Shown: in pieces, positions 8,575 to 17,946 of the stretch
Position numbering within the stretch: the first letter of the stretch is position 1
How the letters are laid out: every line of letters starts with the position of its first letter
Assembly: GCF_024362765.1 (NCBI RefSeq)
Contig: NZ_CP093302.1
Coordinates: forward strand, 306,001-370,000
Source of the DNA: Alkalihalobacillus sp. LMS6
GTDB taxonomy: Bacteria > Bacillota > Bacilli > Bacillales > Bacillaceae_D
DNA length: 64,000 nucleotides
Reading direction: 5' to 3'
Notes under the pieces: model-generated
Database searches by the model: none
The model's input: the letters and a program-made list of their open reading frames with translations, nothing else
What the model was told of the DNA's origin: nothing
Program-made: the position numbers and the translations under genes

Positions 8575-8602
8575 AGTTGTCTTTTTTGACTTGTCATGCA
8601 CT

Positions 8603-9262
8603 TCAACCGAAGTTTTGCGTACTAAGAAATACGGCAAGAATAATCATAGCCAAACCAGTTACACGATCCAAATTGTTTTTAATTTTTGGTGTGATTTTAG
8701 ATTTCTTTAACTTGTCTCCAGAAAACGCATACAGGCAAGCAAAAAAGAATTCAATTCCAATATAAATCAAGCCTATCACAATAATATTGATTCCTATTCC
8801 TTCTTGAGTGGTTTGAATAAATTGTGGCAGGAAAACGGCAAACAACAGATATGCTTGTGGATTTAAACATGCAACAGTAAATTCTTCTTTGCATAGTCGA
8901 AAGGAAGTTTTGTTTACCTCCTCTTTTTCTTCGCCTTCCTTACCTTCTGAATGTTTTTCGCGGATAAGCGTACGTACTCCAATCCATGATAAATAAAGAA
9001 CACCAGCCCATTTGATAAAAGTTAGCACATAGGGAGAAGTTGAAATGAATAACCCGACACCAATTGATACAGCTATAATCATAATTGCAAAAGCTGAAAA
9101 TCTTCCAACCATTCCATGAATTGCTTTCTTGATGCCATGTTGCAGCCCATTTCGAAGGGATAATACCTGATTAGCGCCAGGGATGGAAGCCATCAGTACC
9201 GAAGCAATAAAGAACGATGTCCAATTAATATGATTGACCACAGAGCTGTGAAATTCTAACAT
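8603..9262 (-). CDS. LysE/RhtB-family amino-acid exporter
   Basis: Integral membrane exporter of the LysE/RhtB family, 219 residues with about six hydrophobic segments. Family marks are the N-terminal IPGANQVLSLRNGLQHG near residue 30, the LYLSWIGVRTLI segment, and LNPQAYLLFAVFLPQF near residue 135. A glutamate/lysine-rich cytoplasmic loop (HSEGKEGEEKEE) sits in the middle. AGGAAGTGG precedes the ATG. It is convergent with the purine operon and divergent from the next gene; nothing indicates the substrate. Confidence 0.85.
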   Translation of the reverse strand: MLEFHSSVVNHINWTSFFIASVLMASIPGANQVLSLRNGLQHGIKKAIHGMVGRFSAFAIMIIAVSIGVGLFISTSPYVLTFIKWAGVLYLSWIGVRTLIREKHSEGKEGEEKEEVNKTSFRLCKEEFTVACLNPQAYLLFAVFLPQFIQTTQEGIGINIIVIGLIYIGIEFFFACLYAFSGDKLKKSKITPKIKNNLDRVTGLAMIILAVFLSTQNFG

Positions 9263-9418
9263 ATGCCACTTCCTTTTTTATTGTTAGATTAATAGGTTCC
9301 GTTTTAAGGTGATAGCCATTCGAATGCAACAAAGATACGTGCATCTTCTTTATGAAACGAGACAGTTATCACCCTATGCATTAAGATAGAAGAAACAAAA
9401 TGAAAGGGTGTTCAGTAA

Positions 9419-10243
9419 ATGAGAGAATTGTCTTTAACGTCATGGAGTTTGAATCGATTATTAGGGCCTCTTTATTGGAACGAATGGGACGACGTAAATC
9501 AAACAATTACTACCGTTGTTGAAGAACAACCACAAGTATATTCTTTAATAGAAATGCCTCAACTGTTAGCGAATCAAGGTTTTCATGCGATGGAGATTAT
9601 CCATCCTCACTTTCCCTCTACAGATATAGACTACCTTCATGAATTACGGACAGCTTTTGAAAATGCGAATATCCGCCTTCATTCTATTTTAATCGACTAT
9701 GGAGACATTAGTACGAGAGATCGTGCGAGGCAAACAGCCGATTACGCTTTTTTAAAAGAGTGGGTGAGTATCGCTGCAACAGTTGGCGCAAAGTATGTTC
9801 GAATTATAGGAGGAGAAGCAAGGTCGGATGATCAAGAAGGTCTAGAACTGGCGACGGCGCAACTCGCTTCTTTAGTAAATGATGCCAAGCAAAAAGGAGT
9901 AGGGATTTTAACTGAAAACTTTAAATCGTTAACAGAAACGGCGGAGAACTGCGTATATTTAAAAAAACATACTGGCATTGACGGACTCATTACAGACTTT
10001 GGAAACTTTACAGGTGCGACAAAAGTACAGTCGATTCAACAAACCATTCCTCATAGTAAATCTATCCACGTTAAAGCACTAGAGAATGAGGATGGGACGA
10101 TTAATCAAGCTGAACTCAAGGGGAATCTTGATGTAGCGAAGGAAATGAACTACGAGGGTCCTTTAACCATTGTGTACGATGGCCTAGACGATATGTGGGC
10201 TGGTATTAATAGGGTAAAAGAAATTGTAAAAGCGTATATCTAG
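9419..10243 (+). CDS. Sugar phosphate isomerase/epimerase-like TIM-barrel protein
   Basis: Xylose-isomerase-like TIM barrel (AP endonuclease 2 family), 274 residues. Visible barrel strands include GFHAMEIIHPHFP, RLHSILIDYGDIS, AKYVRIIGGEA, GVGILTENFKSL, LITDFGNF and SIHVKALENEDG, with acidic and histidine residues at strand ends where metal binds in this fold. GAAAGGGTG sits 9 bases before the ATG. It is monocistronic, bounded by a terminator. Family members act on diverse sugars, inosose or tartronate semialdehyde, so the substrate is unknown. Tartronate-semialdehyde chemistry would fit purine breakdown, but that is speculative. Confidence 0.75.
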   Translation: MRELSLTSWSLNRLLGPLYWNEWDDVNQTITTVVEEQPQVYSLIEMPQLLANQGFHAMEIIHPHFPSTDIDYLHELRTAFENANIRLHSILIDYGDISTRDRARQTADYAFLKEWVSIAATVGAKYVRIIGGEARSDDQEGLELATAQLASLVNDAKQKGVGILTENFKSLTETAENCVYLKKHTGIDGLITDFGNFTGATKVQSIQQTIPHSKSIHVKALENEDGTINQAELKGNLDVAKEMNYEGPLTIVYDGLDDMWAGINRVKEIVKAYI

Positions 10244-10249
10244 GTATGG

Positions 10250-10284
10250 AGACCTTTGCTATAAGAAGCAGAGGTCTTTTTTTT
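10250..10284 (+). terminator. Rho-independent terminator
   Basis: Stem AGACCTTTGCT (10250-10260) pairs with AGCAGAGGTCT (10267-10277), one G-U pair, followed by a run of eight T. It ends the isomerase-like transcript. Confidence 0.9.
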
Positions 10285-10327
10285 CGATGAATGAAGCGTA
10301 TGTACGATAGTGATTCATACATTGTTA

Positions 10328-10336
10328 TGCTAAAAT
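10328..10336 (+). promoter_or_regulatory. Extended -10 promoter candidate for the pxp operon
   Basis: TGCTAAAAT, an extended -10 element, lies 80 bases before pxpB with no good -35 box. It is the only promoter-like element between the upstream terminator and the operon. Confidence 0.35.
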
Positions 10337-10416
10337 GGTACATTATTAAAGAAAGGATGAGAAAAACTATTTTCTGACTATTTTAATTACATAATAAATG
10401 CAAAGGTGGTCTTGGA

Positions 10417-11127
10417 ATGGAAGAAACGCCCTCTTTTTATTCACTTAGTGAAACAGCCGTTACTGTGAATCTAGGTAGCGTGGTAAGTCCAACTGTACAA
10501 GCTCGTGTTCAGCAGTTGCTTATGGATCTTGATAACGATCCCTTTCAAGGGTATCAAGAATCTGTTCCAAGTTATATTGGACTAACAGTTTTCTATGAAC
10601 CTATGAAAATTGCTGCAAATGAGCAGGATGCCGCAAGTGAAGTCATCTCCATTTTAAAAGAACGCGTCAAACAGATAAAGGATCAGATGAACGCTTCTAA
10701 CGGAAAACATGTCACGATCCCGGTTTGTTACGACCTTGACTATGGGCTCGACTTAGACGATGTTGCAAAAAGGAATGGCTTAACCCGAGAAGAAGTGATC
10801 CATATTCATACATCTGGTGATTATCTTGTTTATATGATTGGATTTGCGCCTGGTTTTCCGTTTTTAGGTGGGATGGATGAACGGATTGCAACCCCGAGGC
10901 ATGCGCAGCCGAGAACGGAAATTCCAGCGGGGTCAGTTGGAATTGCAGGAGGGCAAACAGGGGTTTACCCGTTTACCACACCTGGTGGTTGGCAGCTTAT
11001 TGGGCAAACGCCGCTCTCTCTTTTTTCTGCAAGTCGAGAGGTCCCGAGCTTATTACAAGCTGGAGATCGCGTTACATTTAAAAAGATATCAAAAGAGGAA
11101 TTTTTGCAAATGAAAGAAGGCCAATAA
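10417..11127 (+). CDS. pxpB: 5-oxoprolinase subunit PxpB (KipI family)
   Basis: One of three proteins that together hydrolyse 5-oxoproline (pyroglutamate) to glutamate with ATP. The cyclophilin-like carboxyltransferase block is clear: YMIGFAPGFPFLGGMD near residue 145 and EIPAGSVGIAGGQTGVYP near residue 180. At 236 residues it is full length. AAGGTGG precedes ATG 10417. It overlaps pxpC by one base (TAATG). Its B. subtilis orthologue was first described as the KinA inhibitor KipI, so a second role in sporulation signalling is possible, but the oxoprolinase role is supported by the presence of all three subunits. Confidence 0.93.
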   Translation: MEETPSFYSLSETAVTVNLGSVVSPTVQARVQQLLMDLDNDPFQGYQESVPSYIGLTVFYEPMKIAANEQDAASEVISILKERVKQIKDQMNASNGKHVTIPVCYDLDYGLDLDDVAKRNGLTREEVIHIHTSGDYLVYMIGFAPGFPFLGGMDERIATPRHAQPRTEIPAGSVGIAGGQTGVYPFTTPGGWQLIGQTPLSLFSASREVPSLLQAGDRVTFKKISKEEFLQMKEGQ

Positions 11128-12137
11128 TGAGTTTATATATCGAAGAAGGTGGGCTATTCTCAACCGTCCAAGATTTAGGTAGAAAAGGTTATCTTCACCA
11201 AGGTGTGGTCGAAAGTGGTGCAATGGATCGTGCTGCGGCCCGAAATGCTAATCTTGCAGTTGCGAATGAAGAGAACGCGGCAGTCCTTGAAATGACGCTT
11301 ATTGGTCCTAGTGTCGCATTTCAAACAACGATGCTCATTTGTATGGTAGGCGATGGAATGACGCCATATCTTGACGGCACACCGTGCTCGACTGGCTACC
11401 CTTATATTGTGCCCGCTGGAACCTCGCTCACATTTAAGGCGAAAAAAGCAGGGATGCGTACGTATTTGGCGATTGCAGGCGGCATTGACGTCCCTGTTGT
11501 CATGAACAGTAGGAGCACCTATATGCGAGCCGAAATAGGTGGATATGAAGGGCGGAATTTGCGTAAAGGGGATTGTCTTAAAATTGGACAACCTCATCCA
11601 CTAGTTCGCCCCATGATTGAAAAAATGAAGCACGAAAAAAAAGGTTGGAAAGCAAATTGGCATATTCAATTTCCTGTTACTGAGGCAATGGAAGCGAACA
11701 GGCATGTGATCCGAGCTTTACCAGGTACGCATTTTGACCGTCTGAACGAAGAGAGTCAGCAGCAGTTATTTCAATCGTCTTTTACTGTGAAAAATCAATC
11801 AGATCGTATGGGTTATCGTCTACAGACAGAGTCATCTATTTCGTTTAAAGAATCATTCAGCCTCTTATCGGAAGCTGTTGCCCTTGGTACCGTTCAAGCG
11901 CCCCCAGATGGGCAGCCGATTATCTTAATGGCGGACCGACAAACAACAGGAGGGTATCCTCGTGCACTACAAGTTGCTTCTGTTGATATAAGCAAACTTG
12001 CGCAACTTCGTCCTGGTCAATCGTTTACGTTCTCACAAATTACGCTAGCGGAGGCAGAGAAGCTATATAGAGAGTATGAAAAGGCGCTGAAGATACGAAA
12101 AAGAGGCTTGTTATTAAGGTGGGAGCAAGCGTATTAA
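11127..12137 (+). CDS. pxpC: 5-oxoprolinase subunit PxpC (KipA family)
   Basis: Partner of PxpB; the biotin-dependent carboxyltransferase-like domain (AHS2/KipA) fills the protein. Marks are FSTVQDLGRKGYLHQGVVESGAMD at the N-terminus (shortened family form: DLGR.GY...GV..SGAMD), TYLAIAGGIDVP near residue 115, and SDRMGYRL plus ADRQTTGGYP towards the end. 336 residues is typical. Translationally coupled to pxpB and followed eight bases later by the ribosome site of ycsI. Confidence 0.93.
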   Translation: MSLYIEEGGLFSTVQDLGRKGYLHQGVVESGAMDRAAARNANLAVANEENAAVLEMTLIGPSVAFQTTMLICMVGDGMTPYLDGTPCSTGYPYIVPAGTSLTFKAKKAGMRTYLAIAGGIDVPVVMNSRSTYMRAEIGGYEGRNLRKGDCLKIGQPHPLVRPMIEKMKHEKKGWKANWHIQFPVTEAMEANRHVIRALPGTHFDRLNEESQQQLFQSSFTVKNQSDRMGYRLQTESSISFKESFSLLSEAVALGTVQAPPDGQPIILMADRQTTGGYPRALQVASVDISKLAQLRPGQSFTFSQITLAEAEKLYREYEKALKIRKRGLLLRWEQAY

Positions 12138-12153
12138 AGGAGGAATGAGGAAC

Positions 12154-12930
12154 ATGACAGAACGGGATGAACAAATGAATCAAATTCGAAAAGGCATCTA
12201 TACTAGCCCTACGTCAGGCTTAGCGCATGGATATGCACAGGCAAACCTTGTTGTGTTACCTAAGAAAGACGCGTATGATTTTCTCTTATTTTGTCAGCGG
12301 AACAAACAAGCTTGTCCGCTCTTAGATGTCACGGACGTAGGGTCTGCGGTGCCGAAAATAATTGGAGCAAATGCTGATATCCGAACAGATCTTCCTCGCT
12401 ACCGTGTCTACCGTTATGGGGTGTTAACCGAAGAGCGGACCGATATAAACAGTCTCTGGGAGGACGATATGGTAGGGTTTCTTATCGGTTGTAGCTTTAC
12501 GTTTGAAGATGCATTAATAGCAAACAACATCCCAATTCGTCATCAACAAGAGAAGGTGAATGTACCGATGTATGAAACCTCGATCCCATGCGAGGCTGCA
12601 GGAATATTCTATGGGAATGTTGTTGTGAGTATGCGACCTGTATCAGAAGAGCAAGCGGTCCGAGCATCGCTTGTAACGGCTCGTTTTCCGTCCGTTCATG
12701 GTGCGCCTATCCATATAGGAAATCCAGCTGCCATTGGAATTACAAACATACATAAGCCAGATTTTGGCGATCAAGTGACGATAAAAGAAGGGGAAGTTCC
12801 AGTATTTTGGGCATGTGGCGTAACCCCACAAGCTGTAGCGATGGCCAGTAAACCAGCGTTAATGATTACTCATGCACCCGGTCATATGTTTATCACGGAA
12901 ATTAAAAATGAACAATTAGGAGTCTTATAG
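12154..12930 (+). CDS. Putative hydro-lyase, YcsI/DUF1445 family
   Basis: DUF1445 proteins are annotated as putative hydro-lyases related to mammalian D-glutamate cyclase. Visible family blocks are SGLAHGYAQANLVVLPK near residue 18, VGFLIGCSFTFEDAL near residue 105, and GAPIHIGNP and APGHMFITE in the C-terminal third. An ATG at 12145 lies one base from the SD (AAGGAGG, 12137-12143), so ATG 12154 is preferred (258 residues). It sits inside the oxoprolinase operon as in the B. subtilis ycs-kip region. D-glutamate/5-oxoproline interconversion would fit this setting and is an inference. Confidence 0.88.
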   Translation: MTERDEQMNQIRKGIYTSPTSGLAHGYAQANLVVLPKKDAYDFLLFCQRNKQACPLLDVTDVGSAVPKIIGANADIRTDLPRYRVYRYGVLTEERTDINSLWEDDMVGFLIGCSFTFEDALIANNIPIRHQQEKVNVPMYETSIPCEAAGIFYGNVVVSMRPVSEEQAVRASLVTARFPSVHGAPIHIGNPAAIGITNIHKPDFGDQVTIKEGEVPVFWACGVTPQAVAMASKPALMITHAPGHMFITEIKNEQLGVL

Positions 12931-14145
12931 ATGAACCATCCGATTAGCGATAAAGATCGTCGAAAATTTTTAACTGGAGCGATATTTTTAATGGCGACTT
13001 CTGCCATTGGACCTGCTTTTTTAACACAAACAGCTCGATTTACGGAGCAATTTCTCGCAAGTTTTGCGTTTGCCATCTTACTCTCACTTATCATTGATAT
13101 TGGCGTGCAAATGAACATTTGGCGAGTCATTTCTGTCTCTGGAAAACGTGGACAAGAAATTGCGAATGCGCTTCTTCCGGGTCTAGGGTACGTGATTGCG
13201 GCACTTATTTTATTTGGTGGTTTCGCCTTTAATATCGCCAATATTGGCGGAGCTGCTCTCGGTCTGAACGTTTTGTTTAACTTACCGTTAGCAGTCGGAG
13301 GAGTCATTACGGCCGTTCTAACAATTGGTTTATTTTTATTTAAACGGTTTGGCCCTGTAATGGACCGGGTCATGCAAGTGTGCGGTGTCATTATGCTACT
13401 GATGGTAGGGTATGTAATGTTTAACACGAATCCTCCTGTTCAGGAAGCGGCTTATAGAGCGTTTGTACCTGAAAGCTATATGGTGCTCTTGTTGCCAATT
13501 GTCACGATCGTTGGTGGGACTGTCGGCGGGTACATTTCTTTTGCTGGTGGCCATCGGCTTGTAGACGCGGGAATTACAGGGAAAGAAAATGTCAAATTTG
13601 TTGGAAGAGCGGCAAACTTAGGGATACTAACAACAGGCTTAATGCGCGTATTCTTATTTTTAGCTGTACTTGGCGTTGTGACTGCTGGATACAGTCTCGA
13701 CGAAAACAATCCAGCCGCAACGGTGTTTTTAGTAGGGTTAGGAGACGTCGGCTATTATCTTTTCGGTATCGTTTTATTTGCGGCAGCGATTAGTTCGGTC
13801 ATTGGCTGTGCATACACGAGTGTCTCGTTTTTACGGTCGTTCCATCCAATTTTTGAGAAGCAAAATAACTTGTTTATTGCCGGATTCATTATTATATCTG
13901 CCGTTATCTTCATAACAATTGGACAACCTGTACAGCTGCTTATATTGGCAGGTGCTTTAAATGGGTTAATTTTGCCGATTGTGTTAACCACCATTTTAAT
14001 TGCTTCTAGAAAAAAATCAATCGTCGGCGATTATCATCATCCGACTTGGTTGCTTGTGTTTGGGGTTTTAACGGTTCTTGTTACAATTGGTGCAGGGTAT
14101 ATTGCGCTTGAAGGTATTGTGAATTTATGGAATGGAAATGGATGA
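12931..14145 (+). CDS. NRAMP-like transporter, YcsG type
   Basis: Integral membrane protein of 404 residues with about 11 hydrophobic helices, NRAMP/APC-fold. The N-terminal block [20 protein letters not shown] is typical of the YcsG branch, and a second conserved segment is [25 protein letters not shown] lies 8 bases upstream and the ATG abuts the stop of ycsI. The position between ycsI and pxpA suggests import of 5-oxoproline or an associated ion rather than general manganese uptake; that is inference from operon context. Confidence 0.85.
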   Translation: MNHPISDKDRRKFLTGAIFLMATSAIGPAFLTQTARFTEQFLASFAFAILLSLIIDIGVQMNIWRVISVSGKRGQEIANALLPGLGYVIAALILFGGFAFNIANIGGAALGLNVLFNLPLAVGGVITAVLTIGLFLFKRFGPVMDRVMQVCGVIMLLMVGYVMFNTNPPVQEAAYRAFVPESYMVLLLPIVTIVGGTVGGYISFAGGHRLVDAGITGKENVKFVGRAANLGILTTGLMRVFLFLAVLGVVTAGYSLDENNPAATVFLVGLGDVGYYLFGIVLFAAAISSVIGCAYTSVSFLRSFHPIFEKQNNLFIAGFIIISAVIFITIGQPVQLLILAGALNGLILPIVLTTILIASRKKSIVGDYHHPTWLLVFGVLTVLVTIGAGYIALEGIVNLWNGNG

Positions 14146-14164
14146 CTTTAGAGGAGTGAAGGAA

Positions 14165-14929
14165 ATGAACAAAACAGTTGATTTAAATAGTGATATGGGT
14201 GAGAGTTTTGGCGCCTACACAATGGGAAATGACAGTGAATTAATGACCTACATTTCATCTGCGAACGTAGCATGTGGCTTTCATGCAGGCGATCCTAAAA
14301 CAATGCGCGCCACGGTTCAACGTGCATTAGCGTCTAATGTGGCGATTGGTGCCCATCCTGGCTTGCAAGATTTAATGGGGTTTGGTAGACGCCCAATGGA
14401 GATCACTCCTGATGAAGGATATGATCTCGTACTCTATCAAATTGGCGCCCTATTAGGTATGACACAAGCAGAAGGGGGGAAACTCCATCATGTGAAGCCT
14501 CACGGTGCTTTGTATAATATGGCAGCCAAGAATAAAGAGCTTGCGCTAGCAGTAGCAAAAGCCGTCTACAAACTAGATGCATCCCTTGTGTTATATGGCC
14601 TTGCTGGCAGTGCTCTCATTGATGCAGGCAGAGAAGTTGGTTTGCAGACAGCAAGTGAAGTATTTGCCGATCGGACGTACCAGTTAGATGGAAGTTTGAC
14701 GTCGCGACGTTCGCCCGACGCCATGATTGTGGACGCCAACCAAGCGAGTAAACAAGTATTACGTATGGTACAAGAAGGCAAAGTCATGACCCAACAAGGT
14801 AAAGAGATTGATATTGAAGCAGACACGATCTGTATTCATGGTGATGGTGCCCATGCGCTTGCATTTGCAAAAGAGATTCACGCAAAAATTCAAGAAAGCG
14901 GTATAACGATCAAGCGAATAAAGGCGTAA
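14165..14929 (+). CDS. pxpA: 5-oxoprolinase subunit PxpA (LamB/YcsF family)
   Basis: Third oxoprolinase subunit, a LamB/YcsF polysaccharide-deacetylase-like barrel. Diagnostic stretches: [18 protein letters not shown] at the N-terminus, [12 protein letters not shown] near residue 38, [14 protein letters not shown] near residue 66, [10 protein letters not shown] near residue 110, and CIHGDGAHA near the end. An in-frame ATG at 14132 exists, but GGAGTGAAGGA directly upstream of 14165 and the family N-terminus favour 14165 (254 residues). Order B-C-ycsI-ycsG-A differs from B. subtilis, where the YcsF gene leads. Confidence 0.94.
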   Translation: MNKTVDLNSDMGESFGAYTMGNDSELMTYISSANVACGFHAGDPKTMRATVQRALASNVAIGAHPGLQDLMGFGRRPMEITPDEGYDLVLYQIGALLGMTQAEGGKLHHVKPHGALYNMAAKNKELALAVAKAVYKLDASLVLYGLAGSALIDAGREVGLQTASEVFADRTYQLDGSLTSRRSPDAMIVDANQASKQVLRMVQEGKVMTQQGKEIDIEADTICIHGDGAHALAFAKEIHAKIQESGITIKRIKA

Positions 14930-14940
14930 TCTATTGTGAG

Positions 14941-14971
14941 AAACCATCAGGCTTACTTCTGATGGTTTTTT
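14941..14971 (+). terminator. Rho-independent terminator of the pxp operon
   Basis: Perfect 10-bp stem AAACCATCAG (14941-14950) with CTGATGGTTT (14959-14968), continuing into a T run. Confidence 0.92.
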
Positions 14972-15162
14972 AGTGTATCTTGCTTTAAGTCAGTCAGCGA
15001 GCGAAAAATAAGAAGCGTAATAAGAAAAAGGCATCACGTTATAACTAAGAAGGAGCAAGATCCCTTACGGAGTGATAGTAAATAATGGCTTGGGTGGGGT
15101 CGTGCGAGGAAAGCTATGTTATTCTTAAAAGAGAGAACAGACGATAAAGGGAGTGGTGAGTG

Positions 15163-15687
15163 ATGAAGCGAATTGCGATTGATATGGATGAAGTGATGGC
15201 AGATTTTAATAAGAAACATCTTGCGTTGTTCAATGCAGATTATGGTGAAGCCTTAACAGTGGAGGATTTGCACGGAAAGAAACTACGGGAATTGCGCCCT
15301 AACCTCGTAAATGAAATTCGCGAATACCTAAAAGATCCTTCCTATTTTCGCGATTTAGAAGTAATTCAAGATGCCCAAGAAGTGATTAAAGAATTAAACG
15401 AATCGTATGAAGTGTATATTGCGACGGCCGCGATGCATTTTCCGTCATCTTTTACAGCGAAGTATGAATGGTTGCAGGAGCACTTCCCTTTTTTAGACGA
15501 TCAGCATTTTGTGTTTTGTGGCGATAAAAGCGTCATTAAAGCAGATTATTTGATTGATGACAATGTGTATCAGCTGGAGCGCTTTACTGGAAAAGGTATC
15601 CTTTATACCGCTCCTCATAATGTTCATGAGGAACGATTCACGCGGGTCAATCATTGGCAAGATGTGAGGGACTATTTCTTGAAATAA
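15163..15687 (+). CDS. 5'(3')-deoxyribonucleotidase-like HAD phosphatase
   Basis: HAD-superfamily nucleotidase of the NT5C type, about 174 residues. The nucleophile loop is IDMDEVMADF near the N-terminus (first Asp nucleophile, second general acid), the Thr of ATAAM serves as motif II, and FCGDKSVIKADYLIDDN holds the motif III lysine and motif IV aspartates. Expected reaction is dephosphorylation of deoxynucleoside monophosphates. AAGGGAG (15147-15153) is compatible with ATG 15163 or GTG 15160. It is a single gene between two terminators. Confidence 0.88.
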   Translation: MKRIAIDMDEVMADFNKKHLALFNADYGEALTVEDLHGKKLRELRPNLVNEIREYLKDPSYFRDLEVIQDAQEVIKELNESYEVYIATAAMHFPSSFTAKYEWLQEHFPFLDDQHFVFCGDKSVIKADYLIDDNVYQLERFTGKGILYTAPHNVHEERFTRVNHWQDVRDYFLK

Positions 15688-15692
15688 TAAAG

Positions 15693-15738
15693 ATGTAAGG
15701 TTAATCGGATCTATTTTCGGTTTTCCTTACATTTTTTT
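15693..15738 (+). terminator. Rho-independent terminator
   Basis: ATGTAAGG (15693-15700) pairs with CCTTACAT (15725-15732), with a long loop, followed by seven T. Confidence 0.8.
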
Positions 15739-15853
15739 ATGTTGAATGTTGTTTCTGAAGGGAAGCTTCGCTGGCATAAGTTTTGCAAGTAAATCATTCG
15801 AGTGGATGTGGAACGAACTACGCTTAATCTAGTTAGGATAAGGGAGTGCATAC

Positions 15854-17581
15854 ATGCGACAAATGGTTTGGAGCGCCGTCTTATTGTTAATCTTCGTGCT
15901 TAGTCCGCAAATGGTTGAAGCTGGAACAACCGAATCTGGTTCCTATGGTGGCAAGAATTACAAACTATATCACCCAGACTCGGTTCAAGATTCAGGCGAT
16001 GTACCGCTGGTCGTCATGTTACACGGGTGTACTCAAGATGCCAATCAGTTTGCAGCGGGTACACAAATGAATGCAGTTGCGGATCGAGAGGGATTTTACG
16101 TACTATACCCTGAACAAAGTGCCGCAGCAGATATGCAAAAATGTTGGAAATGGTTTGAAGCTGCTCATCAAGCAAGAGGCAGAGGAGAGCCGGCAACACT
16201 TGCAGGTTTAGTACAACAGGTGATAAACCAGAAAGAAGTAGATAGAGAAAAGGTTTATGTGACGGGACTTTCAGCAGGTGGGGCAATGGCAGGGATTATG
16301 GGTGCCACCTACCCAGATTTATTTTCTGGAATTGGTGTCGCTTCTGGACTTGAATACAAGGCAGGAACGACCCAGCTAGAAGGGATAATGGCTATGTCAA
16401 ATGGAGGGCCAGACCCAGCTCGGCAAGGCCAGTTAGCGTTCCAAGCAATGGGGTCGCACGCAGAAGTTGTGCCAACCATTGTGTTTCATGGAACAGCTGA
16501 TTACACTGTCAATGTGATCAATGGGAACCAAGTGCTAAGCCAATGGGCAAAAACGAATGATTTAGTACTTGGTGGACGAAGCCTTCTTACCGATCAAGCG
16601 GATGAAAAGATGAATCAGCAAGTACCAGGTGGACGTAGCTATTCAGAGGAACTCTATCGACATGGAGAAACAAAGGAGCTTCTGTTAAAAAAAGTACTTG
16701 TGAACGGAATGGGCCATGCGTGGTCTGGTGGGAGTACGGCCGGTAGTTATACAGATCCGAGTGGGCCAAATGCCAGTGAAATGATGTGGGCTTTCTTTTC
16801 GGATCTAGGTGAGGATGATAATGAACAGCCTGATCGGCCAACGGTTGTGGCAAATCCCGCTGGAGGTGTGTTTCGTGAACCTGTGACGGTGGCGGTGTCG
16901 AGTGAGACGGCGAAGGAGATTCGATGTCAGACTGACGGTCGTGAAGCCACCAGTGCGTCTCCTCTATACACAGAACCATTTCTGTTTGAAAAAACGACAA
17001 CTTTATCTTGTATTGGTGTGACAGATGAGGGCACGGCCGGCACAATCCTAAAGGAAGTTTATCAAATTCAAGACGATGGAGACCCTATTGAAGAGATCGT
17101 GATTCAAGTAGAAGCGGCAAATTCGGGGTTTGTCGGGAGATTGGCGGCTGATGGTATCGGCTCACAACTGAAGGCTGGCGACAAAGGGATGTTTAATACT
17201 GATACATTTCGTTCGATTCTCTCTTTTTCAACTGCGGATGTTTCACAAGCCAGTAATGCGATGCTAAGAGTACCTATATCAGAAGTAGAGGGCAATGTGT
17301 CAGGGCTCGTTCTTGATGCAAAAAACAATTATTTTGGGAACAGCATGCAGCTAGAACGAGCTGATTTTGCTGCACCAGGAGATTATGTTGCCATTAGTCA
17401 AGCAACAGTTAAAAACGGCGATTCTTATGTGGAATTTACGTTACCTGCAAACGTTGTGCAGGCATTAACGAACCAAAAAGCCATGCAATTTCGCATACGA
17501 GCGACATCAACGGCGAGTTTTCAAGCAAACGTTGTCCATTTTAAGCAAGATAACGAAGGTGCGACGCTGCGAATAAAATAA
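15854..17581 (+). CDS. Secreted PHB-depolymerase-family esterase with C-terminal accessory domains
   Basis: A signal peptide with cleavage likely after VEA (residue 23) is followed by an alpha/beta-hydrolase of the PHB-depolymerase/feruloyl-esterase family to about residue 315. Marks are HGCTQDANQFA (oxyanion region, residues 57-67), nucleophile Ser140 in GLSAGG, and the catalytic histidine in NGMGHAWSGG. After an acidic linker (GEDDNEQPD), residues 325-400 look like a chitobiase-C-type fold (ANPAGGVFREPVTV), and the last 160 residues form a separate beta-rich module. AAGGGAGTG precedes the ATG. Substrate may be extracellular polyester, acetyl-xylan or feruloyl ester. Confidence 0.85.
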   Translation: MRQMVWSAVLLLIFVLSPQMVEAGTTESGSYGGKNYKLYHPDSVQDSGDVPLVVMLHGCTQDANQFAAGTQMNAVADREGFYVLYPEQSAAADMQKCWKWFEAAHQARGRGEPATLAGLVQQVINQKEVDREKVYVTGLSAGGAMAGIMGATYPDLFSGIGVASGLEYKAGTTQLEGIMAMSNGGPDPARQGQLAFQAMGSHAEVVPTIVFHGTADYTVNVINGNQVLSQWAKTNDLVLGGRSLLTDQADEKMNQQVPGGRSYSEELYRHGETKELLLKKVLVNGMGHAWSGGSTAGSYTDPSGPNASEMMWAFFSDLGEDDNEQPDRPTVVANPAGGVFREPVTVAVSSETAKEIRCQTDGREATSASPLYTEPFLFEKTTTLSCIGVTDEGTAGTILKEVYQIQDDGDPIEEIVIQVEAANSGFVGRLAADGIGSQLKAGDKGMFNTDTFRSILSFSTADVSQASNAMLRVPISEVEGNVSGLVLDAKNNYFGNSMQLERADFAAPGDYVAISQATVKNGDSYVEFTLPANVVQALTNQKAMQFRIRATSTASFQANVVHFKQDNEGATLRIK

Positions 17582-17582
17582 A

Positions 17583-17618
17583 AAGAAGAGGTGCGCTTTA
17601 TGCGGCACCTCTTCTTTT
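17583..17618. terminator. Bidirectional terminator between esterase and ferredoxin
   Basis: Perfect 12-bp stem AAGAAGAGGTGC (17583-17594) with GCACCTCTTCTT (17605-17616), with A-rich and T-rich flanks. It serves both convergent genes. Confidence 0.9.
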
Positions 17619-17622
17619 CTTT

Positions 17623-17946
17623 TCATTCCTCTGGTCGAGTACCAGGGTCCATTTGTTCACTTGTTGCTGTTCGTAACGGTTTTACTTTTAAATCTTTATC
17701 AATACGGATTTGGCAAGAAAGACGTAGATTATCAGCAGTAATCCCTTTTTTCTCACGGGCTGCTGCTTCTAATTCGCCGATCGGACCAGCGTCGCCATCC
17801 ACGATCTCGCACAGGCAAGTCGTGCAGCGTGCTTTACCACCACAACGGTGTAGGATATCAACGCCATTGTCTTCTAATGCGAGCACAAGTTTTACGCCTT
17901 GTTCAGCTCGAAAGGTATGATAGCCTTCTGCATGAATCATGGGCAT
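17623..17946 (-). CDS. 2Fe-2S ferredoxin
   Basis: Plant-type ferredoxin, about 107 residues. The ligand pattern CGGKARCTTC supplies three cysteines and the fourth is in LRLSCQIR, about 40 residues later. The A+G-rich site AAAAAGGGGG abuts two ATGs (17955, 17952); ATG 17946 (MPMIHAEG) has proper spacing and is preferred. It is a single gene, so its redox partner cannot be named; housekeeping electron donation is most likely. Confidence 0.88.
   Translation of the reverse strand: MPMIHAEGYHTFRAEQGVKLVLALEDNGVDILHRCGGKARCTTCLCEIVDGDAGPIGELEAAAREKKGITADNLRLSCQIRIDKDLKVKPLRTATSEQMDPGTRPEE

Noticed and set aside
8523..8765. 80-codon frame on the plus strand
   Set aside because: Lies mostly antisense over the 3' end of the LysE-type gene and has no ribosome site.
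15084..15146. 20-codon frame before the nucleotidase gene
   Set aside because: Poorly spaced ribosome site and no features; may be part of an untranslated leader.
17591..17920. 109-codon frame on the plus strand
   Set aside because: Antisense shadow of the ferredoxin gene, whose cysteine motif is clear on the other strand.
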